Positions 16,324-24,939 are shown, numbered from the stretch's first letter. The stretch: 64,000 nt of DNA from Amycolatopsis sp. CA-230715 (GCF_018736145.1 NZ_CP059997.1:333501-397500), one strand, 5' to 3'. The notes: generated by a model from the sequence alone, not told the origin. Made by a program: numbers and translations.

Positions 16324-17303
16324 ACGAGTTGGAGGCGCTGGCCGAAACGGTCCGCGAGATCGTCGAAAAGGAACCGGATCCGTGGCCGGTGCTGTGCGGG
16401 ATCGGGGTCGCCGGGCTCGCGATCCCGGAACGGCACGGCGGCGCGGGGGCCGGGTTGCGCGAACTCCAGGCCGTCGCGGCGGAACTCGGGCTCGCCGCGG
16501 TGCCGTTCCTCGGCTCCGCGGTGCTCGCGACGAGCGTCCTGCTCGAATCGGGTGACGAGGACGCGTGCGCCCGGCTGCTGCCGAAGCTCGCCGAAGGCGC
16601 GATCGGCAGTGTCGCGTGGACCGGCCCGGACGGCGGATGGACGACCGAAGTCGCCTGCCGCGCCGACGGATCCACAGTGGACGGTCAGGCGCACTACGTC
16701 CTGGACGGTGACATCGCCGACGTGCTTCTCGTTGCCGCGCGCGAAGAACACGGCATCGGACTGTACGAAGTGGACACCGCGGACGCACACCGGGTGCACA
16801 CGCCCGGCATGGACGAAACGCGGCGGTTCTCCGAGATCCGGTTCACCCGCGCCCCGGCAACCCGGATCGGCACCGGTGACTTCTCCCCCGCGCTGGACCG
16901 CGCGCGCGACACCGCGTGCGCGGTGCTCGCCGCCGAACAGGCCGGTGCGGCCGCCAAAGCGCTCGAGCTGACGGTCGGCTACGCCAAGCAGCGCCACCAG
17001 TTCGGCAGGCCGATCGGGTCGTTCCAGGCGCTCAAGCACCGGATGGCGGATCTGCACGTGCTGGTGGAGACCGCGCGCTCGGCGGCGGAGGCGGCAGGCG
17101 GGTCGGAGCTGCTCGCGCACGTGGCCAAGGCCTACTGCGCGGAGGCGTTTTCCACGGTCGCCGCGGAGATGATCCAGTTGCACGGCGGGATCGCGATCAC
17201 CTGGGAGCACGACGCGCACCGCTACTTCAAGCGCGCCCATTCCGGCGCCGCGCTGTTCGGCTCGCCCGACGACCACCTCGCCTGGCTCGCCCGTCACCTC
17301 TGA
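16320..17303 (+). CDS. fadE33: Acyl-CoA dehydrogenase, FadE33-like short subunit
   Basis: 327 residues, again with a shortened middle domain. Shows AKQRHQFGRPIGSFQALKHRMADLH (C-terminal helices carrying flavin contacts) and QLHGGIAITWEHDAHRYFKRA, where the Glu of TWE is a candidate base. GTG start at 16320 overlaps the fadE32 stop. Last gene of the rightward KstR2 operon; its end overlaps the convergent VanY-like gene by ten bases. Known mycobacterial FadE33 pairs with FadE31. Confidence 0.85.
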   Translation: MNELEALAETVREIVEKEPDPWPVLCGIGVAGLAIPERHGGAGAGLRELQAVAAELGLAAVPFLGSAVLATSVLLESGDEDACARLLPKLAEGAIGSVAWTGPDGGWTTEVACRADGSTVDGQAHYVLDGDIADVLLVAAREEHGIGLYEVDTADAHRVHTPGMDETRRFSEIRFTRAPATRIGTGDFSPALDRARDTACAVLAAEQAGAAAKALELTVGYAKQRHQFGRPIGSFQALKHRMADLHVLVETARSAAEAAGGSELLAHVAKAYCAEAFSTVAAEMIQLHGGIAITWEHDAHRYFKRAHSGAALFGSPDDHLAWLARHL

Positions 17304-17833
17304 ACGCCCACGAGCTTCACGCCGGGGTGCGGCAGCAGTTCCGGCCTGCTCGCCCGGTGCTCGAAGTGCCACCATTCGTTCTCGTAGATGCGGTACAGGC
17401 CGTAGTCCGCGCCGTGCTCTTCGAGCCAGCGCGCGCCTTCGGTGGGGCGCACGTCCAGCGCGATTCCCTTGACGTGCGCGGACTCGTCCGCGGGCAGCAC
17501 GCGCACGCGCGCCGCGTGCAGCGATCCCGTCCTGCCGACCTCGTCGGCGAACATCCTGCGCTGTTCGGCGTGGTCCCGATGGCCCGAGGTGAGGCCGATG
17601 AGGTGGTGGTCCCGCCAGAACGCGACGGCCCGCGCCGCCATCAGGGCGTCGCGGGTGCGCGCGGTCAGGCCGTTCAGGTCCTCGGCGGGAAAGCGCAGGC
17701 CCAGCGCCCATTGGCAGGCGAGGAACCGGCCGCGGCCCGGTTCGGCGAAGTACGCGATCGGCACGAGCGCGAGGGCGAGAAACCTGGCCAGTACGGCGAA
17801 AACCCTGGCGCGGGCGGAGTCGGAGAGAATCAT
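17294..17833 (-). CDS. VanY-family D,D-carboxypeptidase-like membrane protein
   Basis: 179 residues. One N-terminal hydrophobic segment (about 10-30) anchors or exports the protein; the rest is a VanY/DacB zinc peptidase domain. Metal and catalytic signatures: SGHRDHAEQ near 83-91, SAHVKGIALD with His120 and Asp127, and EWWHFEH with Glu153 and His156. It would trim D-Ala from peptidoglycan stems outside the membrane. ATG at 17833 is chosen because the frame upstream has no hydrophobic or motif support. It is divergent from the PAP2 gene across a 163-bp region holding a long inverted repeat. Confidence 0.82.
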   Translation of the reverse strand: MILSDSARARVFAVLARFLALALVPIAYFAEPGRGRFLACQWALGLRFPAEDLNGLTARTRDALMAARAVAFWRDHHLIGLTSGHRDHAEQRRMFADEVGRTGSLHAARVRVLPADESAHVKGIALDVRPTEGARWLEEHGADYGLYRIYENEWWHFEHRASRPELLPHPGVKLVGVQR

Positions 17834-17899
17834 GCCGCCCAGCGTCGGGGCCGAATGTGCGGCCGCGGCGCGTGTTCCGCGACGGGACCGCGACGGCCG

Positions 17900-17942
17900 T
17901 GTCACAGTTCCGCACGGACCGCTGACCGGCGAAACTGTGACA
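17900..17942. promoter_or_regulatory. Widely spaced perfect inverted repeat between vanY-like and PAP2 genes
   Basis: Arms TGTCACAGTT (17900-17909) and AACTGTGACA (17933-17942) are exact reverse complements, 23 bp apart and 33 bp start to start, about three helical turns. It lies in the divergent promoter region. This geometry suits two regulator dimers in cooperation; the OmpR-type response regulator encoded at 18908 is one candidate. As a transcript it would also form a hairpin, but the position upstream of both genes favours an operator. Confidence 0.55.
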
Positions 17943-17996
17943 AGACCATGACATACCGAAGACCGGCCCAGTACGCCGCGCGGCCATCCTCGAACC

Positions 17997-18866
17997 ATGA
18001 CCGGCACCACCCTCGCCCCCGAACGACCACCGCGTCCGACGACGGACCGGCGCGCACCGGTCCTCGCCGCGCTGGGCTTCGCCGCCGCGGCGGCGGGAAT
18101 CTGCGTCGTGTTCGTGTGGACCCGCGGCGGTCAGGCACTCGACCGCGCGCTCCTGCCGCAGCCCGAACGCCGCGGATACGCGCTGAACACCACGCTGTCC
18201 GAGCCCGCGTCCGCGGTGCTGAGCTTCTTCGGGGACAAGGTGACGCTCGCGGTGCTGTTCGCCGTGGTGCTCCTGACCGGGGTGGTGACCGGGCGCGCGT
18301 CGGCGGGCGTGGCCGGGGTGCTCGTCGCTGGCTGCTCGGGGGCGCTCACCAGCGCGCTCAAGGCCGTGGTCATCCGGCCCGACTTCGACGACGCCGGGGC
18401 ACTGGCGCACAACAGCTTTCCCAGCGGGAACACCGGTGCCGCGGCGGGGCTGCTGCTCGGGTTGCTGATCGCCGCGCCACCGCGCGCGCGGTGGTGGATC
18501 GCCGCACCCGGCGCCGCGGGGGTTTCGGCGGTCGCCGCAGCCACGATCGCGGCCGGGTGGCACCGGCTCAGCGACGTCCTCGCGGCCGTGCTGCTCGCCT
18601 GCGCGGTGTGCTGCGCCGCGGCCGCCTTGCTGCCGAGGAGCGATCGGTCGCATGTGGACGGCGGTGGTGCGCCGTGGCTCGGCGCCGGGCTGGTGCCGCC
18701 GCTGGCGCTGCTGCCGGTGTTCTACTCGGCCACGACCTCGACCGGGCCACCGCCGCTGCTGGCCGCCACGACGGTCACCGGCGTCGTCGTCGGGGGTTCG
18801 GTGCTGGCGGTCGCGGTGCTGCTGCGGGCCGCCGATCTCCGGCGGCCCGCGATGGTCACGACGTGA
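17997..18866 (+). CDS. PAP2-family phosphatase, membrane protein
   Basis: 289 residues with about seven hydrophobic helices. PAP2 signature elements: KAVVIRP, SFPSGNTG and GWHRLSDVLA. The His of the usual PSGH motif is Asn here, while the second His in GWHR and its Asp are kept. PAP2 enzymes dephosphorylate lipid pyrophosphates such as undecaprenyl pyrophosphate outside the membrane. The Asn may weaken or change catalysis. It starts at the ATG at 17997. The two-component operon begins 41 bp after it, so an envelope-stress unit is suggested. Confidence 0.82.
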   Translation: MTGTTLAPERPPRPTTDRRAPVLAALGFAAAAAGICVVFVWTRGGQALDRALLPQPERRGYALNTTLSEPASAVLSFFGDKVTLAVLFAVVLLTGVVTGRASAGVAGVLVAGCSGALTSALKAVVIRPDFDDAGALAHNSFPSGNTGAAAGLLLGLLIAAPPRARWWIAAPGAAGVSAVAAATIAAGWHRLSDVLAAVLLACAVCCAAAALLPRSDRSHVDGGGAPWLGAGLVPPLALLPVFYSATTSTGPPPLLAATTVTGVVVGGSVLAVAVLLRAADLRRPAMVTT

Positions 18867-18907
18867 CGAACGGGCGAAACCCGCCGGATTTTGGAATGCT
18901 GCGAGGC

Positions 18908-19597
18908 GTGTCCCGAGTTCTCCTGATCGAAGACGACCCGGCCGTGCGCGACGGACTGCAGCTCGCGCTCGGCAGACAGGGCCACGCGGTGGAGGTCGCG
19001 GAAACCGGCGAGCGGGGTCTCGCCGCGCTGGCCGCCGCGCCGGCCGACGTGGTGGTGCTGGACCTGATGCTGCCCGGGATCGACGGGTTCGAGGTGTGCC
19101 GCCGGATCAGGGCGGGCGGCGATCTGCCGATCATCATGCTCACCGCCCGCAACGACGACATGGACGTGGTGGCCGGTCTCGAAGCGGGCGCCGACGACTA
19201 CGTGGTCAAGCCGGTCCGGCCGCGGGTGCTGGAGGCGAGGATCCGTGCCGTGCTGCGGCGGACCACCACCGAGCGGCAGACCGACGACGAACCGGCGCTC
19301 GAACAGCACGGCGACCTGACCATCGACCGGGACGCGCTCGTGGTGCGCAAGGGCGGCGAACCGGTGAGCCTCGCGCCGACGGAGCTGCGCCTGCTGCTCG
19401 AACTCTCCGGCACGCCGGGCCGCGTGCTGAGCAGGCGCCAGCTGCTGTCCTCGGTGTGGGACCACGACTACCTCGGCGACTCGCGGCTCGTCGACGCGTG
19501 CGTGCAACGGCTGCGCGCCAAGGTCGAGGACGATTCGGCGGCACCGGTGTACGTGCAGACGGTGCGCGGCTTCGGTTATCGGTTCGGACCGGTGTGA
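18908..19597 (+). CDS. OmpR/PhoB-type response regulator
   Basis: 229 residues. Receiver domain 3-115 with phosphoacceptor Asp52 (VLDLMLPG), switch Thr79 and Lys101; then a winged-helix DNA-binding domain with SLAPTELRLL, SRRQLLSSVW and the closing TVRGFGYRFG. GTG at 18908 gives the family-standard MSRVLLIEDD start; an in-frame ATG at 18896 adds four residues and cannot be excluded. The stop overlaps the kinase start (GTGA). Likely senses envelope state together with the kinase and lipoprotein downstream. Confidence 0.9.
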   Translation: MSRVLLIEDDPAVRDGLQLALGRQGHAVEVAETGERGLAALAAAPADVVVLDLMLPGIDGFEVCRRIRAGGDLPIIMLTARNDDMDVVAGLEAGADDYVVKPVRPRVLEARIRAVLRRTTTERQTDDEPALEQHGDLTIDRDALVVRKGGEPVSLAPTELRLLLELSGTPGRVLSRRQLLSSVWDHDYLGDSRLVDACVQRLRAKVEDDSAAPVYVQTVRGFGYRFGPV

Positions 19598-21015
19598 AGC
19601 TGACGGACGCCCTGCGGACGCCGTGGGGGCTGCGGAACCGGTTGCTCGCCGCGTTCGCGGCGCTCGTCGTGCTCACCACGGCCGGGGTCGCGGGCGCGAT
19701 GTACGTGCAGGCCCGTTCGGTGCTGCTGCAGAAGTCGCAGGACACCGCGGCGCTGGCGCTGGTCGACCAGATCAAGCGGATGCCGCCGGTGCGCGAGATT
19801 CCGCCGAGCCGGGCCCAGCTCGGCTGGATCTCGGACGCCCTGTCCCAGGGGACCGAGCACGCGAGCGCGGTCTACGGCGAACTGCAGTCCCCGTCCAGGA
19901 ACGACGCCCTCTCGGCCACGCCGGAGCTGCGCGAGAAGGTGGCGACCGGTTCGGTCGCGTGGCAGCGCGTGTCCAAGTACGGGCGCACGGCACTGGTCAT
20001 CGGTGTCCCGCTGTTCCTCGACGGAACGTTTTCCCCGTCCGGGATCGAGGTCTACCGCGTCGTCGACCTCACCGCCGAGGACGACGCCGTGAACCAGCTG
20101 TCGCTGCTGGCGTGGCTGACCGGGGGCGCCGCGATGGTGCTCGCGGTGGGACTGGCGCTGTTCGCCGCGCGCGGTGTGCTCCGGCCCGTCCGGGAACTGG
20201 GCGATGCCGCGCACCGGCTCGGCGAAGGCGATCTCGCGACCAGGCTGGAAGTTCGCGGCACCGACGAACTCGCCGGGGTGGCGAGCACGTTCAACGACAC
20301 CGCGGGCGCGCTGCAACGGCACGTCGAAGACCTGCGCCGGATGGAAGCCGACGCGAGGCGGTTCGTCGCCGACGTCTCGCACGAGCTGCGCACGCCGCTG
20401 GCCGCGATGACCGCGGTCGCCGACGTGCTCGAAGAGGACGCCGCGCACCTGCCAGGGGACGCGGGCCGCGCGGCGAGGCTGGTCAGCCAGGAGGCACACA
20501 ACCTGACGCGGCTGGTGAACGACCTGATCGAGATCAGCAGGTTCGACTCGGGCGCCGCCGCGCTCGTGCTCGAAGACGTCGATCTCGCCGAAGCGGTGCG
20601 GGCCACCCTGCACGCCCGCGGCTGGGACGACGACGTCGAAACCGATCTTCCCGACGGGGTGACCGCGCGGCTCGATCCGCGCAGGCTGGACGTGATCGTG
20701 GCGAACCTGGCCGGCAACGCGCTCAAGCACGGCGAACCTCCGGTGTTCCTCGCACTGCGGGCCGAAGCGGGTGAGGTGGTGGTCGAGGTCGGCGACCACG
20801 GCAGCGGGCTCGACGCGGAAGTGCTCCCCCACGTCTTCGACCGGTTCTACAAGGCCGACGCCGCCCGCGCCCGGTCCGAGGGCAGCGGGCTCGGGCTCGC
20901 CATCGCGTGGGAAAACGCCCGCCTGCACGGCGGAAGTCTCGTCGCGGGCAACCGCGCGGAGGGCGGCGCGCTATTCACCCTCCGCCTGCCGGACCATCAG
21001 GAAGGGGCGTCGTGA
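19594..21015 (+). CDS. Sensor histidine kinase
   Basis: 473 residues. TM1 at about 17-38, an extracytoplasmic sensor of about 130 residues, TM2 at about 173-193, then a HAMP linker, a dimerisation helix with His263 in ADVSHELRTPL, and a catalytic ATPase domain with N-box GNALKHG, DHGSGLD and GSGLGLAI. Cognate partner of the response regulator, with which it overlaps by four bases. Followed with another GTGA overlap by a lipoprotein, an arrangement reminiscent of the CseABC envelope-stress system of Streptomyces, in different order. Confidence 0.92.
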   Translation: MKLTDALRTPWGLRNRLLAAFAALVVLTTAGVAGAMYVQARSVLLQKSQDTAALALVDQIKRMPPVREIPPSRAQLGWISDALSQGTEHASAVYGELQSPSRNDALSATPELREKVATGSVAWQRVSKYGRTALVIGVPLFLDGTFSPSGIEVYRVVDLTAEDDAVNQLSLLAWLTGGAAMVLAVGLALFAARGVLRPVRELGDAAHRLGEGDLATRLEVRGTDELAGVASTFNDTAGALQRHVEDLRRMEADARRFVADVSHELRTPLAAMTAVADVLEEDAAHLPGDAGRAARLVSQEAHNLTRLVNDLIEISRFDSGAAALVLEDVDLAEAVRATLHARGWDDDVETDLPDGVTARLDPRRLDVIVANLAGNALKHGEPPVFLALRAEAGEVVVEVGDHGSGLDAEVLPHVFDRFYKADAARARSEGSGLGLAIAWENARLHGGSLVAGNRAEGGALFTLRLPDHQEGAS

Positions 21016-21452
21016 TCCGCCGACCGCTCGCCGTCGTGCTGCTGCTGGCCCTGTGCGCGGGGTGCGGAGTCCGCGCCAGCAACGTCATCCCCGGTGCCCC
21101 CGGCCCGACCGTGGGCGCCGCCGGTGTCCCGATCTACTTGGTGCGGAACGGAAAGACCGCGATCGTGCTGCGCCCGTCCGCGGAACGGGACGTCACCACG
21201 GCGCTCACCGCGCTCGCGAAAGGACCGACCCCCGGCGAGGCAGCGCAGGGATTCACCACCGAAGTGCCCCGTTCGGCCGCCCCGCTCGTGCTGACCCCTG
21301 GCCCGGACGACCAGGCCACCGTCACGCTCGCGATCGCCCCGGCCGCGCTGTCGTCCCTTGCCGTGCAGCAGATCGCGTGCACCGCGCGGTCCCCGGTGCG
21401 GCTCGTGGGCGGTGGCGCCGCCACCGGCCTGGTGTCCTGCTTCACGCGGTAG
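21012..21452 (+). CDS. Lipoprotein, CseA/GerMN-like
   Basis: 146 residues with a clear lipobox: hydrophobic stretch then ALCAGC with Cys18 as lipid attachment site. The mature part has VPIYLVRNGK and LTALAKGPTPGEAAQGFTTEVP, which resemble the GerMN domain of actinobacterial lipoproteins next to sensor kinases. Anchored outside the membrane, it probably modulates the kinase encoded immediately upstream. GTG start inside the kinase stop. Confidence 0.82.
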   Translation: MIRRPLAVVLLLALCAGCGVRASNVIPGAPGPTVGAAGVPIYLVRNGKTAIVLRPSAERDVTTALTALAKGPTPGEAAQGFTTEVPRSAAPLVLTPGPDDQATVTLAIAPAALSSLAVQQIACTARSPVRLVGGGAATGLVSCFTR

Positions 21453-21523
21453 GGCCAGCCCCCCGAACGACCCGGGTGCGCGCGGGATGGGACCACCGGG
21501 CCCAGGCCACCAGGCTGTGCCGT

Positions 21524-22549
21524 GTGAGCATCGACGACGACATCGCCAAGCCCGCCACCGGAAGCGACTTCGCCCGCCTGTCCCGACGGATCACCGAAGC
21601 CGGGCTGATGGCGAGGCGCCCCGGCTACTACACCGCCCGCGTCGGCATCGTCGCCGGCCTCTATCTCGGCGGTATCGCCGCCTTCTTCGCACTCGGCGAC
21701 TCGTGGGCCCAGCTCGGGCTCGCCGCGTTCTTCGCCGTCCTCTTCGGACAGGTCGCGCTGCTGGCGCACGATCTCGCGCACCGCCAGGTGTTCCGCACCC
21801 GGCGGCCGACCGAGATCGCGGGCCTGCTCGCGGGCAACCTCGGCATCGGCATGAGCTACGGCTGGTGGATGGACAAGCACACCCGCCACCACGCCAACCC
21901 GAACCACGAGGACCTCGACCCCGACGTCGACCCGGACATCCTGGTGTGGTCCCAGAAGCAGGCGAAGGCCAGCAAGGGGCTGCCGCGGTTCATCGGCCGC
22001 TGGCAGGCGTTCCTGTTCTTCCCGCTGCTCACCCTGGAGGGATTGAACCTGCACTTCTCCGGCGTGCGCGCGGTGGTGAAAGGGAATCTGCGCCACCGCG
22101 GCATCGAGGCGGCGCTGCTGTGCACCCACTTCGCCGCCTACCTCGCCGTGCTCTTCCTCGTGCTGCCACCGGAAAAGGCGCTGCTGTTCCTGATCGTCCA
22201 CCAGGGACTGTGGGGTGTCTACATGGGATCGATCTTCGCGCCGAACCACAAGGGCATGCCGATCCTCTCCGGCGACGACCGGCCGGACTTCCTCCGCAAG
22301 CAGGTGCTGACCTCCCGCAACGTGCGCGGCGGCCCGGTCGTCGACGTGGCGCTCGGCGGGCTGAACTACCAGATCGAGCACCACCTGTTCCCGAGCATGC
22401 CGAGCCCGCACCTGCGCCGGGCGCAGCCGATCGTGCGCGACTACTGCGCGGAGATCGGGGTGCCCTACTGCGAAACCGGGCTCGTCGACTCCTACGCGCA
22501 GGCGTTGCGCAGCCTGCACCACGCGGGCGCCCCGATCCGCGAAGGCTGA
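21524..22549 (+). CDS. Membrane fatty-acid/acyl-CoA desaturase
   Basis: 341 residues with about four transmembrane helices and the three di-iron His boxes: HDLAH at 82-86, HTRHH at 119-123 and QIEHH (in NYQIEHHLFPSMP) near 284. The Q in the third box is typical of front-end and DesA-like desaturases. It inserts a double bond into membrane acyl chains using O2 and reductant. The GTG at 21524 is preceded by 71 bp of non-coding sequence. No adjacent reductase or ferredoxin gene is present. Confidence 0.88.
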   Translation: MSIDDDIAKPATGSDFARLSRRITEAGLMARRPGYYTARVGIVAGLYLGGIAAFFALGDSWAQLGLAAFFAVLFGQVALLAHDLAHRQVFRTRRPTEIAGLLAGNLGIGMSYGWWMDKHTRHHANPNHEDLDPDVDPDILVWSQKQAKASKGLPRFIGRWQAFLFFPLLTLEGLNLHFSGVRAVVKGNLRHRGIEAALLCTHFAAYLAVLFLVLPPEKALLFLIVHQGLWGVYMGSIFAPNHKGMPILSGDDRPDFLRKQVLTSRNVRGGPVVDVALGGLNYQIEHHLFPSMPSPHLRRAQPIVRDYCAEIGVPYCETGLVDSYAQALRSLHHAGAPIREG

Positions 22550-22581
22550 GCGTATGCTCGCGCCCAGATTCCGAACGGTTC

Positions 22582-22598
22582 TTCCCAGTAAATGGGAA
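22582..22598. promoter_or_regulatory. Perfect inverted repeat upstream of MFS gene
   Basis: TTCCCA (22582-22587), 5-bp AT-rich spacer, TGGGAA (22593-22598), 16 bp before the MFS start. The size and place fit a repressor operator. Just after it comes GGAGGTGGG, the ribosome site that fixes the GTG at 22615. No regulator gene is adjacent, so the binding protein is unknown. Confidence 0.5.
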
Positions 22599-22614
22599 CG
22601 TGGAGGTGGGCGCG

Positions 22615-23985
22615 GTGACCGAGACGGCGATGGTGGCGGCGCGGCTGGACCGCCTGCCGGTGACCCGGCTGCACCGCTACCTGATCGCGGTGGTCGGCGT
22701 CGCCACCTTCTTCGACCTCTACGACCTCTTCCTCGCCAGCGCGATCAGCACGGTGCTGTCCAAGGAGTTCGGCGTCTCCAGCGCCGAGCTGAAACCCCTG
22801 CTGGCATCGGCCTTCGTCGGCGCGTTCGTGGGCGCCGTGGCGCTGGGCAGGCTCGCCGACCGCATCGGCCGCAGGCGCGCGTTCCTGGTCACCCTCGGCC
22901 TCTACTCGGTCTTCACGCTGCTGGGCGCGTTCAGCACCGACGTGTGGATGCTGGTCGCCTGCCGGTTCGTCGCGGGGATCGGGATCGGCGCCGAACTCCC
23001 GCTCGCCGACGCCTATCTCGCGGACCTCCTGCCCGCGAAGTCCCGCGGCCGTGCGACGGCGTGGGCCTACACGGTGGGTTTCTGCGGCGTTCCCGTCGCG
23101 GGTTTCCTCGCGAAGGGGCTCGTCGGCGAAACCCCGCTCGGCATCGACGGCTGGCGCTGGTTGTTCGTGATCGGCGCGCTCGGTTCGGCGATCGTGTGGG
23201 TGCTGCGGGCCGGTCTTCCCGAGTCACCGCGCTGGCTCGCCGCGAAGGGCCGCGACGACGAAGCCGAAGCCGTGCTCGTGCGGCTGGAAACCGCTGCCGG
23301 GCAAGGACTTCCCGAGCCGAAACCGGTCGATGCCCCGCCGGAGCGACCCGGCCGCGCGACCGATCTGCTCCGCCCGCCGTGGCGCCGCCGGACCGGGATG
23401 CTCGCCGTGTTCCAGATCCTGCAGGCCTTCGGCTACTACGGGTTCGGCTCGCTGGTGCCGATCGTGCTGGCCGCCAAGGGTTTCGACCTGACGCATTCGC
23501 TGACCTTCAGCGCGCTGACCTTCCTCGGCTACCCGATCGGCTCGGCACTGTCCATTCCGGTCATCGAGCGCGTGCAGCGCAAGACGCTCATCATCGCCAG
23601 CGCGATCGGCATGGCCGCGTTCGGCCTCGCGTTCGGGTATTCCTCCTCCGGCGTGCTCATCGCGGTGTTCGGGTTCGCCTACACCGCGATGAGCAACGTG
23701 TTCTCGAACGCTTTCCACACCTACCAAGGAGAACTGTTCCCGACGACGCTGCGCGCGACCGCCGCGGGCTCGGCGTACTCGCTCTCACGCCTGGCGACGG
23801 CGGCGATGCCGTACCTGCTCATCCCGGTGCTCGACCACGCGGGCGCGGGCACCCTGTACGCGGTGGTCGCGGGCGCGATGCTGCTGCTGGTCGCGAACGT
23901 GGCCGTGTTCGGGCCGCGCACCACCGGCCGCTCGGTCGAGGAGATCACGGGCGAAGCCGGTCACCGCAGCGCTTCGGCGAGCTGA
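22615..23985 (+). CDS. MFS transporter, metabolite:H+ symporter type
   Basis: 456 residues, twelve predicted helices. Major facilitator signatures: GRLADRIGRRRAF between TM2 and TM3, and ESPRWLAAKGR before the central loop. The loop and the FFDLYDLFLAS start are like sugar or aromatic/organic acid symporters. The substrate cannot be told; an organic acid is favoured. GTG at 22615 is backed by GGAGGTGGG. The 3' end overlaps the convergent LLM gene by 25 bp. Confidence 0.85.
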   Translation: MTETAMVAARLDRLPVTRLHRYLIAVVGVATFFDLYDLFLASAISTVLSKEFGVSSAELKPLLASAFVGAFVGAVALGRLADRIGRRRAFLVTLGLYSVFTLLGAFSTDVWMLVACRFVAGIGIGAELPLADAYLADLLPAKSRGRATAWAYTVGFCGVPVAGFLAKGLVGETPLGIDGWRWLFVIGALGSAIVWVLRAGLPESPRWLAAKGRDDEAEAVLVRLETAAGQGLPEPKPVDAPPERPGRATDLLRPPWRRRTGMLAVFQILQAFGYYGFGSLVPIVLAAKGFDLTHSLTFSALTFLGYPIGSALSIPVIERVQRKTLIIASAIGMAAFGLAFGYSSSGVLIAVFGFAYTAMSNVFSNAFHTYQGELFPTTLRATAAGSAYSLSRLATAAMPYLLIPVLDHAGAGTLYAVVAGAMLLLVANVAVFGPRTTGRSVEEITGEAGHRSASAS

Positions 23986-24860
23986 CGCAGTTCGTCCAGC
24001 GCCAGCTCGGCTTCGGCGGCCCCCGTCATGACGCCGACGCAGACGTGATCGGCGCCGGCGTCGAACTGGCGCCGGATCCGCTCGGCCACGGTGCCGGCGT
24101 CGCCTGCCGCGACCATCGCGTCGACGAGGCGATCGCTGCCGCCGCCGGCGAGATCGGATTCGTCGAACCCGGTCAGCTCCTTGACGAGGTTCCACCGCGA
24201 CGGCACGACCTCGGCCTGCGCGATCCACCCCGCCACACCGGCGCGGGCGATTTCCTTGGCGCGCACGGGATCCGGGTGCACGGCGACGGCCTGATGCACG
24301 GCGAGCACCGCGCCGGGGCCGACGATCTCGCGCGCGTAGGCGGTGTGCTCGGCGGGCAGGAGGAACGGATGCGCGCCCCAGGTCCGCTCCGCGGCCAGCC
24401 GCAGCATCTTCGGGCCGAGCGCGGCCAGCACGCGCGGTGACGGTTCGGCCGGTCCCGGCGCGGTGAGGGTCGCGGCGTCCATCGCGTCGAGGTAGTCGCG
24501 CATCGTGGACAGCGGCGGACCCCACTGCCGTCCGCGCGCTTCGGTGATGCGCCGCGCTCCCACGCCGAGCCCCAGCACGAACCGGCCGGGAAACGCCTCC
24601 GCGAGCGCGCGTTCGGACTGCGCCAGCGTTTCCGGGTAGTGGCGGTAGATGTTGGCGATCCCCGGCGCCACCACGATCCGCTTCGTCGCCGCGAGCAGGA
24701 GCGCGGCCTGCGTGGTCGCGTCGCGGCCCGCTCCCTCGCCGAACCACACGGTGCCGTAGCCGAGTTCCTCCATCTCGGCGACGGCCTCGGTAACCTTCGC
24801 CCACGGTTGCCGGTCGAACGCCCACGTCCACACTCCGAGCCGACCGAGTTCAGGCCGCAT
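23961..24860 (-). CDS. LLM-class (probably F420-dependent) oxidoreductase
   Basis: 299-residue TIM-barrel of the luciferase-like monooxygenase superfamily: GYGTVWFGEG early, GRFVLGLGVG mid, and LAALGPKMLRLAAE. The family in actinobacteria (TIGR03620 type) generally uses F420 rather than FMN. ATG at 24860 with a strong GGAGGGG ribosome site. It faces the TetR gene at 24962 across a 101-bp region that contains a symmetric operator over its own promoter, so local repression is likely. Confidence 0.85.
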   Translation of the reverse strand: MRPELGRLGVWTWAFDRQPWAKVTEAVAEMEELGYGTVWFGEGAGRDATTQAALLLAATKRIVVAPGIANIYRHYPETLAQSERALAEAFPGRFVLGLGVGARRITEARGRQWGPPLSTMRDYLDAMDAATLTAPGPAEPSPRVLAALGPKMLRLAAERTWGAHPFLLPAEHTAYAREIVGPGAVLAVHQAVAVHPDPVRAKEIARAGVAGWIAQAEVVPSRWNLVKELTGFDESDLAGGGSDRLVDAMVAAGDAGTVAERIRRQFDAGADHVCVGVMTGAAEAELALDELRQLAEALR

Positions 24861-24909
24861 TTCCCCTCCACAAGTCCAAGTTCCGGTGCGTTCGGATAAG
24901 ATGAGGGCC

Positions 24910-24939
24910 CCTCCGGTTAATATACGGAGGCCCCCTCCG
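24910..24939. promoter_or_regulatory. Probable TetR operator overlapping the LLM promoter
   Basis: CCTCCG (24910-24915), nine AT-rich bases, CGGAGG (24925-24930); a third CCTCCG half-site follows at 24934-24939. The spacer GTTAATATA supplies a -10-like TATATT on the minus strand for the LLM gene and TAATAT on the plus strand. A dimer bound here would shut both divergent promoters, the classic TetR autoregulatory design. Confidence 0.65.

Noticed and set aside
16215..18653. Long minus-strand open frame of 812 codons across fadE32/fadE33 and PAP2
   Set aside because: It runs antisense to well-supported genes, lacks any domain, and has Arg/Pro/Ala-rich composition typical of reverse frames in GC-rich DNA.
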